Source of the DNA: Acridotheres tristis
Lineage: Eukaryota > Chordata > Aves > Passeriformes > Sturnidae
DNA: 64,000 nucleotides
Assembly (NCBI GenBank): GCA_037013685.1
Contig: CM072886.1
Coordinates: 60,132,933-60,196,932, forward strand
Direction of reading: 5' to 3'
Made by a program: the position numbers and the translations under genes. The stretch's first letter is position 1. Each line of letters begins with the position of its first letter. Positions 61,235 to 64,000 of this stretch are shown piece by piece. Under the pieces are notes generated by a model that did no database searches, had not been told where the DNA came from, and saw only the letters and a program-made list of their open reading frames with translations.

Positions 61235-61330
61235 GTACTCCTTTGTCGTAGCTATGGGATACCTCACATTGTGCCACATAAGCCGAATATATATATTTCA
61301 TTATGGTATTCTCACTACAGATTTTTCCGG
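61235..61330 (+). CDS. MBOAT1: MBOAT1 coding exon 4 (96 bp)
   Basis: The first base completes the Arg codon begun in exon 3. The exon then reads YSFVVAMGYLTLCHISRIYI and FHYGILTTDFS, ending with two bases of a Gly codon before GTGAGT at 61331. Human MBOAT1 has YSFFVAMGYLTICHISRIYIFHYGILTTDFSG at the same place, nearly identical. The exon covers a membrane segment (residues from VVAMGYL to CHI) and the conserved loop that follows. It is the last MBOAT1 exon in the window. Together the four exons give 136 complete codons of a protein of about 495 residues. The next expected block (PLMIVTQK-type) was not found before 64000. Confidence 0.96.
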
Positions 61331-64000
61331 GTGAGTGAGTCTGCAAACTGGTTCCTGTGTCAATCAGTATTAGTTGATTTCAGTAAGTTGTAAGAATAAT
61401 TTTTATATTATCTGTGGAGCACCTGTAATTTTATTTCCCTTAAGTTTTTTCTGAGGCTTTTGTTGTGATCTTCGGGGTTTTGTTGGGGTTGTTTTGTTTG
61501 GGGTTTGGGTGGGATTTTTTTTGTTTGGTTGGTTGGTTTTGGTTTTGGTTTTTTTTTTTTTTTTAAATAAATAAGTGAGGTATGATTTTTGCACTGGCTC
61601 ATTGTTTCTACAGTTTTCTTGCTAGAAGCTGTGTAGTTGGGAAGGTAGAGCTCAGTTAGCTATCTCTGATTTATGTTGAAGCCCCATCTGGGATGGTGTT
61701 TCCCAGCCCAGGCACTCCAAGGTGTGAGGGCAGGACTTGGGCAGGGGTGAGTTGCTGGTGGAGCTGGGTGAGTAACCCAGGCAGAGAGACAAGAGATGAG
61801 CTTGGGTTGTCAGCAGTGGTTCTCTCATGGGACCAGTTTGTGGCTGCTGCTTAAACAGCACAACTTTTTGTATGCTGTGATATGTGTGAAACAGTTTTCA
61901 TACATACTGTAGTCTCAGATTTCACTCAGAGAAGCAGTAGAGGATGCTTTGCAAAGACAGAGATAGCTAACCATATGTGCTTTGTTTGTGAGAGGAAGGT
62001 AAGCTTTTTTTGCATGATTTTAAACCAGTGTGCTAATCTGTATTCCACTTGCTTAATTAAATATCTGAAGACAGAGTAATTAGTAACATACCATGAAAAA
62101 TTTCTGTAAACTCACACAGTAAGTTTTACACGCCTCTTCCAAGTCTCTTTCATCTTACAGACACAGAGTAGGAGAATGACGATTTTTGCTATCTTTGTGC
62201 ATGTGCCTCTCTCTTTGAGTTGGTGGATTTCTGCATTTACTTAAACCTCAGGTGGTGGAGGGGAAGTTTCTCTCAAACTCCTGAGGTTTTTTTATAACAG
62301 AGGCTGCAGTTATGGGAACTTACATGTTTTTAAAAAAAAGCTCTCTATTTTTTTTCTGCAGTTCTTTTAATACACAAAAGCATGTCCTCAAAGAGCATGA
62401 CATACCAAGAAGCCTATAAATGGGATTGGAATGCTATAGCTCAGTGTGTGTAAGAGACAGACAGAGAGAGAAATGTGGGAGATCATGCTTTTCTGAAAAC
62501 TGTGTTTAGAAATGCACTGTGAGGCATATTAACTCTCTCTCTCTGAATACATTTAATAAAGATCCAACTGAGACTGGAGGTGGAAAAAGAGGAATGGTGG
62601 TTGTTTGTTGTAGAGTAGGTAGTGTTCTCTGCTCCCTTGATGAAAATGTAACTACTCTTATTTAATGAGGAGTTTGAGGATAATAATGGTAGTGAAAAGA
62701 TAATGCTTAAACTTACTCTGTTATTTGATTTTAACTTGGTGCCTCATGATACACGCCAATTCCTAAACTTCAGTTGAAAATAAAACTACCAAATAGTGAA
62801 CAGGTGGAAAATGTACAATTTTGTGGATATGAACTGTACCTTCATGGTATATTTTACAAGCTAAGGATAAATAAAAATATTATAGTGGTATCAATAAAAG
62901 CTTACAATCCGAAGTGTTGAAACTCAGATCACCCTCATAAATCTGTCTCAAAACCTGTTTTCTTCAGCTGTAAATATGTGCCCATTGAAGCTTTTTGCAC
63001 ATACCTGGACAGATGAGACAAGACATACTCCCTGGACACAGTTTTACCACGTATGAGCAGCAACTGAACCTCCTCTTGCTCCTTCTTCCATATTTGATGG
63101 TTCCTCATCTGTTGCATGTGGTAATAGGGAATCATTAGGACAGGGCCTGGCTGGGAGGATGACATTAAAGTTCTCCCTCAGGGACTCACAAATGAGCGAG
63201 ACAGAACCATGGAACTGTACCCATCTCCCTCTGGTCTCCCACCATTTTGGGTGAATGTGGCTGGGGATATATATTGAGAAGGCAAGACACTGGATTCGGG
63301 GAAATCTTTAAGATGCAACAAAACCCCATCATCTGCTGACTTGTGTTTGAGGTTCCAGTACCCCATGAGTCTGGTGATATCTGGTTGCAAGGAGGAAGTT
63401 TTAATCCACATCAAATAGGCACACAGCCCGTTCTATTGCCATCAGCTTTCCAATGTCAGTTCCCTGAAGTGATGAGCCAGATGATCATGGAGTGTTTCCC
63501 AGTGGCAGTGCTGAAAGCCAGCATCCCTCATTTGCCCTCTTGACCTGCCTTGTGCACTTAGCAACTTGCATGCATAACCCTTTTGAAGTGTGCTTGCAAA
63601 TACATTTTTGGGGCCTTTTTAGTAAAAGCTGGTTGTGCTGTTTGTTTGGAGCCCTCACGTTTTGAGAACAGAGCTTGTAAAATGCAGGTAGAGAAGGAGA
63701 TAACAAGGCAACTTTTGAGTCATATGTTAAGCAAACTGGAAAATGAAAGATCAAGCTGTGGCACATCACTTCCAGGTTATGAAGTAAGAAATAAGGGACT
63801 TCTTACCTGCTGGTAACTACTTAATTCTTAACTCCTGCAAAGGGAAGGTTTGGTCACTGTGTCCCACAGTCAGAACTGTATTCAAGCTTCTTGCAGCTCT
63901 TTCTTGATTTAAGAGTTTTTCATGTATTGCATAGTACTTAAGGAAAATCTCTTTTTTTTTTTAACTACCACCAGGTTTTAAGGAAAATAATTTCCAGCTT
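61331..64000 (+). other. MBOAT1: MBOAT1 intron 4 (partial)
   Basis: The intron begins with GTGAGT and runs off the right edge. It holds a T/G-rich tract at 61472-61564 and otherwise ordinary AT-rich DNA. I do not see exon 5 here. No other gene is supported. Confidence 0.8.
61472..61564 (+). repeat. T/G-rich low-complexity tract
   Basis: This tract of GGTTTT and GGTT-type units ends in a T run. It is similar in composition and strand to the tract at 13641-13770. It lies about 140 bp downstream of the exon 4 donor. The Lys/Thr/Pro-rich open frames on the opposite strand are products of this tract. Confidence 0.9.

Noticed and set aside
61403..61602. Lys/Thr/Pro-rich minus-strand open frames
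   Set aside because: They are products of the T/G tract in MBOAT1 intron 4.
1..64000. Prokaryotic-type systems, CRISPR arrays, operons, tRNA or rRNA genes
   Set aside because: No regularly spaced repeats, no gene clusters and no RNA gene sequence were seen. The sequence is plainly vertebrate nuclear DNA.

Overview
This is vertebrate nuclear DNA, most likely from a bird. It has long introns, two CpG islands with GC-rich first exons, and several decayed CR1-type LINE fragments, including antisense reverse-transcriptase stretches and the CR1 3' tail motif. There is no bacterial-style gene packing. Crocodilians and turtles also carry CR1. The compact spacing favours a bird, but the sequence does not fix the species.

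Two genes lie head to head. On the minus strand at 4.6-6.4 kb is the 5' end of E2F3, an E2F-family cell-cycle transcription factor. Both alternative first exons are present: exon 1a (coding 5190-5516, E2F3a) and the five-codon exon 1b (4641-4655, E2F3b). Each ends at a splice donor in phase 0, so both can join the same exon 2, which lies beyond position 1. On the plus strand, MBOAT1 (a membrane-bound O-acyltransferase that re-acylates lysophospholipids) starts at 34730. Its first four coding exons are 34730-34819, 57241-57386, 57900-57977 and 61235-61330. All junctions have AG/GT signals and continuous phase. The remaining exons, which should hold the catalytic Asn and His, lie beyond 64000. 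E2F3, MBOAT1 and this divergent order match my recollection of the human 6p22.3 neighbourhood, where the spacing is much larger.

Layout: 1-4640, E2F3 first intron; 4200-6450, CpG island with the two E2F3 promoters; 6.5-34.2 kb, intergenic DNA with CR1 fragments and low-complexity tracts and no gene I can support; 34.24-35.0 kb, MBOAT1 CpG island with a 25-unit pentanucleotide array; 34.8-64 kb, MBOAT1 introns and exons 2-4.

I found no unknown gene cluster or new biological system. The most unusual signal is a second reading frame overlapping MBOAT1. It opens at an ATG 7 nt before the main start and stays free of stops through all four spliced exons (139 codons). Other points of interest are an E2F3a promoter carrying three clustered E2F-like sites plus a histone-promoter-like set of two octamers and three CCAAT boxes, the MBOAT1 pentamer array, and several perfect inverted repeats.
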